DNA of 23,684 nucleotides from a virus, in the IMG/VR virus record IMGVR_UViG_3300025840_000246, positions 1 through 23,684 of that record. One strand, 5' to 3'. A model generated the notes under the pieces. That model was not told the origin of the DNA. It saw only the letters and a list, made by a program, of their open reading frames with translations, and made no database searches. Positions 21,511 to 23,684 of this stretch are shown here, piece by piece (within the stretch, counting starts at the first letter, position 1; each line of letters opens with the position of its first letter). The translations under genes and the position numbers were made by a program.

Positions 21511-23121
21511 TTAAAATTCTATGTCATCCTCATCTTCTTCAAAGATTGTCTCAGTCATACGACCTGTATCAGTGTTGTATAACAGTGAACAACATAGCCC
21601 TGTCTCACCAGACCACCTGTTCTTCAGAACTCTAACGTGGCTGATGTGAGGATTGTCCTTGTCCTGTTGGTCACGCTCTAATCCAATCACCATATCTGAT
21701 AACTGTCCTATTGCTGCTGACCCACGCAGTTGTGACAAGCTAGTTTGTGCGCCATCCTCATGTCCTCTGTCACCAGAGGGACGCTTCAAGTGTGACACAA
21801 GTATCATACCACAGTTAAGTTCCTCAACTAGGGCACGTAGTCGTGTCATTGTATTGTCAATAAGTCTCCTCTCATCTCCACCCTCAAGACCACTGACTAC
21901 GATACTAATGTGGTCAAGGATAATGTACTCACATCCACAACCATGCACTAAGTATCTTATCTTGTCAAGTAGATTATCGCTATCAGTAGAACCCCAATGG
22001 TCATAAAGGTATACTCTACCAGTTCCCAATGTAGCATCGAAAGCACTTCTCATCTCCTCTTCAGGTACATCCTTTGACTGTAGATGTAGAGGCTTGTTCA
22101 TCTCAATGGACATCAAGCCTAAGGCAGTACGCTTCACGCTCTCCTCAAGAGCGATGTAACCCAGTGTCTTACCATGCCTGATAAGGTTATGTGCAAACTC
22201 ACGTGCGAGTTGTGACTTACCAATACCAGAGCCAGCAGTTACTGTGGTTATCTCACCCATGCGACAGCCACCAGTCTTCTCTTGCATACCTATGTATGGG
22301 TATGGAACAGAGTCTCTGCTGTCATCTTCAGTAATGATATCCCACGTATCAGTACCAGCTACGATACCATCGGGACGATAAGTTCTAGCTTCCCATACAG
22401 CATCAATGAGTTCCTTAACTCTACCAGCCTGTAACATTTCATTAGCATCTTTAAGTGGGAGAGATGCTATCTTACATTTGTTAGGTGGTAGTACAGAAGC
22501 ACATTCTTTAGCTGCCTTCTGCCCTGCCTCATCCATATCAAACATGAGTATAACATACTCGTATTTGGATAGCCATTCAATAGCTTTACCTACTGCTTTC
22601 TTGGCAGAGGTACTGCCAGAAGGTAGTGAAACGACAGGCCACTTGTGGTCTTGTACTTGCGATAGAGATAGTGCATCTAGTTCACCCTCAACTATAGTAA
22701 TGAACCTACCACCATGACCATCACGCCATAGATGCTCACCAAACAGTGAGACATCCTTAAGATTTCCTACAACAGAGAAGTCTTTATTAACAAAGCGTAT
22801 CTTCTGTGCCTTGAGTTCTCTTCCTCTGTTCCTATAATTAGCAACCTGAACCTTCTGTCCTCTATAGTCAGCAACACCATATCCCCAGAACTCACAAGTC
22901 TTCTGCGTGATACCACGCTTGGGTAAATCCCTGTACTCTACGTCTAGGAATATAGTATCATGTGTCTCTAACTTTGCCATCACTTCCTCAGTTGTATCTG
23001 GTGGTGTTAGTGTCTGACAAGAGAAGCAGTAGCGTTTACCAGTGCTATACAAAGCGTTGGCATCGCTACTGCCACAGTGAGGACAGGCTTCATGCCTGAT
23101 AAACTCACCATCCTCAATCAT
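21511..23121 (-). CDS. Bifunctional DNA primase-helicase (T7 gp4-like)
   Basis: 536 aa (T7 gp4A is 566). Primase zinc finger: C13, C16, C32, C35. TOPRIM core: E145 in 'VEGELDAL', D195 and D197 in 'MFDMDEAG'. Helicase: Walker A 'AGSGIGKS' 296-303, catalytic-type E326 or E327 in 'LEES', Walker B 'ILDHISIV' 401-408, 'LVSHLKRP' with sensor H444, and 'KNRWSGETG' with the arginine finger region at R502. The C-terminal tail 'EEDEDDIEF' is acidic and ends in Phe, as in T7, where it docks on the polymerase and SSB. The start at 23121 overlaps the previous gene by 8 bases; the ribosome binding site GAGGA is rather distant. Confidence 0.97.
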   Translation of the reverse strand: MIEDGEFIRHEACPHCGSSDANALYSTGKRYCFSCQTLTPPDTTEEVMAKLETHDTIFLDVEYRDLPKRGITQKTCEFWGYGVADYRGQKVQVANYRNRGRELKAQKIRFVNKDFSVVGNLKDVSLFGEHLWRDGHGGRFITIVEGELDALSLSQVQDHKWPVVSLPSGSTSAKKAVGKAIEWLSKYEYVILMFDMDEAGQKAAKECASVLPPNKCKIASLPLKDANEMLQAGRVKELIDAVWEARTYRPDGIVAGTDTWDIITEDDSRDSVPYPYIGMQEKTGGCRMGEITTVTAGSGIGKSQLAREFAHNLIRHGKTLGYIALEESVKRTALGLMSIEMNKPLHLQSKDVPEEEMRSAFDATLGTGRVYLYDHWGSTDSDNLLDKIRYLVHGCGCEYIILDHISIVVSGLEGGDERRLIDNTMTRLRALVEELNCGMILVSHLKRPSGDRGHEDGAQTSLSQLRGSAAIGQLSDMVIGLERDQQDKDNPHISHVRVLKNRWSGETGLCCSLLYNTDTGRMTETIFEEDEDDIEF

Positions 23122-23371
23122 CTACTTGATTATCCTCTGCCTCTTCTAGTATGTCTAACATACAAGCTAGACCTTTACGTATCCACCTCATTACTTCAGG
23201 TGGGTACTTGTCCTCATCCTGTACCATCATGTATGCCATGTCATCATAGTCTACGTGTTCAACTACCTCTGCCTCATCTACATAGACAGAGATACGCAGA
23301 CCATCCTTATTGAACTCAGCTTGGACATCAATCTCAGATACAATCTCTTCTGTAATATCTACGATACTCAT
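23114..23371 (-). CDS. Hypothetical acidic protein, 85 aa
   Basis: I do not recognise it. It is strongly acidic, with a strand-like N-terminal half ('LRISVYVDEAEVVEHVDYDD') and a helical C-terminal half ('PEVMRWIRKGLACMLDILEEAED'). No membrane segment or metal motif is seen. Its start overlaps the stop of the upstream gene as ATGA and its end overlaps the primase-helicase start, so it is part of the same coupled operon. The ribosome binding site is weak, consistent with coupling. Small acidic early proteins are often host-takeover factors, but there is no direct evidence here. Confidence 0.7.
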   Translation of the reverse strand: MSIVDITEEIVSEIDVQAEFNKDGLRISVYVDEAEVVEHVDYDDMAYMMVQDEDKYPPEVMRWIRKGLACMLDILEEAEDNQVDD

Positions 23372-23589
23372 GCTGCAATCTCGCTTAGTTCATCAGGTGT
23401 TGTATAGTTTAATTCACCTTCAAATATAATGACATCCTCAACTTTTCTGTTCTCATCTAGTATAGATTGCCAGTGTTTGTGTGCAGCATCTAACATATCT
23501 TCACCTTCAATCCATTCTACCATCATAAACTTATATTCTCTTTTAGAATCGTGGACTACATCATTGTATACAATCGTAAACTTTTTCAT
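23368..23589 (-). CDS. Hypothetical protein, 73 aa
   Basis: Start taken at the ATG at 23589, which has GAGGA six bases upstream and overlaps the preceding stop as ATGA; the ATG at 23595 would put that ribosome binding site too close. The sequence begins MKKFTIVYNDVVHDSKREYK and includes 'FMMVEWIEGEDMLDAAHKHW' and 'VEDVIIFEGEL', a strand-strand-helix-strand pattern of a small alpha/beta protein. I cannot assign a family. It is tightly packed with the genes on both sides. Confidence 0.7.
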   Translation of the reverse strand: MKKFTIVYNDVVHDSKREYKFMMVEWIEGEDMLDAAHKHWQSILDENRKVEDVIIFEGELNYTTPDELSEIAA

Positions 23590-23684
23590 AACCATTCCTC
23601 AGGTATAGTTCCTTCACTATAGACAAAGCCATTACGCTCTGCCCACTCAGCGCAGGTCATCTTTGACCCATCCTTTCTTTTCTT
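23586..23684 (-). CDS. C-terminus of an unknown protein, cut by window edge
   Basis: Only the last 32 codons are present, reading in frame to the window edge: a basic stretch KKRKDGSKM followed by 'TCAEWAERNGFVYSEGTIPE' and a final EWL. The TGA overlaps the next start (ATGA), and that junction plus the absence of stops supports a real gene. The piece is too short to identify. Confidence 0.55.
   Translation of the reverse strand, partial: KKRKDGSKMTCAEWAERNGFVYSEGTIPEEWL

Noticed and set aside
1-23684. tRNA genes, CRISPR arrays, insertion sequences, integrase or attachment sites
   Set aside because: None was seen on reading both strands; coding density leaves almost no room for them.

Overview
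The window is about 23.7 kb of a lytic, T7-like podovirus genome. Every gene I can support is on the minus strand, so transcription runs from high to low coordinates. The gene order copies T7: primase-helicase (gp4), DNA polymerase (gp5), exonuclease (gp6), gp6.7/7.3-like small virion proteins, portal (gp8), scaffold (gp9), capsid (gp10), tail tube A and B (gp11, gp12), internal core proteins (gp13 to gp16) and the start of the tail fibre (gp17). The moderate base composition, a B12-dependent monomeric ribonucleotide reductase, MazG and a DUF3310 kinase-like protein point to a marine podophage. SIO1-like 'cobaviruses' of Rhodobacteraceae are the best fit I know; cyanobacterial or other marine T7-like phages are alternatives. 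The host cannot be fixed from this sequence. No RNA polymerase, terminase, SSB or lysis cassette is visible, but both ends of the genome lie outside the window.

Replication and nucleotide module (23684 to 15826): the tail of an unknown gene and two small unknown genes lead into a full-length primase-helicase. An A-family polymerase without the thioredoxin-binding insertion follows. Next are an endonuclease VII-type HNH resolvase whose start lies inside the polymerase gene, a small membrane protein, a 5'-3' exonuclease, a DUF3310 protein, a 69-aa unknown, MazG and the class II RNR. Together they degrade host DNA, recycle nucleotides, make dNTPs and copy and resolve phage DNA. The genes are tightly packed, with ATGA or TAATG stop-start overlaps suggesting translational coupling.

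Virion module (15825 to 1): a 60-aa unknown and two tandem related small proteins precede the portal, scaffold and capsid. A strong intrinsic terminator follows the capsid gene, then two tiny basic proteins, the tail tube proteins and the internal (ejection) proteins. The gp15-like protein is unusually long (1196 aa) because its C-terminus carries a GH24-type muramidase and a CHAP-like cysteine amidase/peptidase. The gp16-like protein shows no lytic transglycosylase domain, so the wall-cutting role appears to have moved.

Non-coding DNA is scarce. The three gaps in front of virion genes (before the 60-aa gene, before the capsid and before the tail fibre) each hold the octamer AAAGTTAC in the direction of transcription. 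I saw it nowhere else on that strand. Two copies extend to CTAAAGTTACATNAT with TTGCA(A/C) at the same distance upstream. These are the best candidates for the phage's late promoters. The scaffold-capsid gap also carries several hairpins, including a 13-bp inverted repeat.
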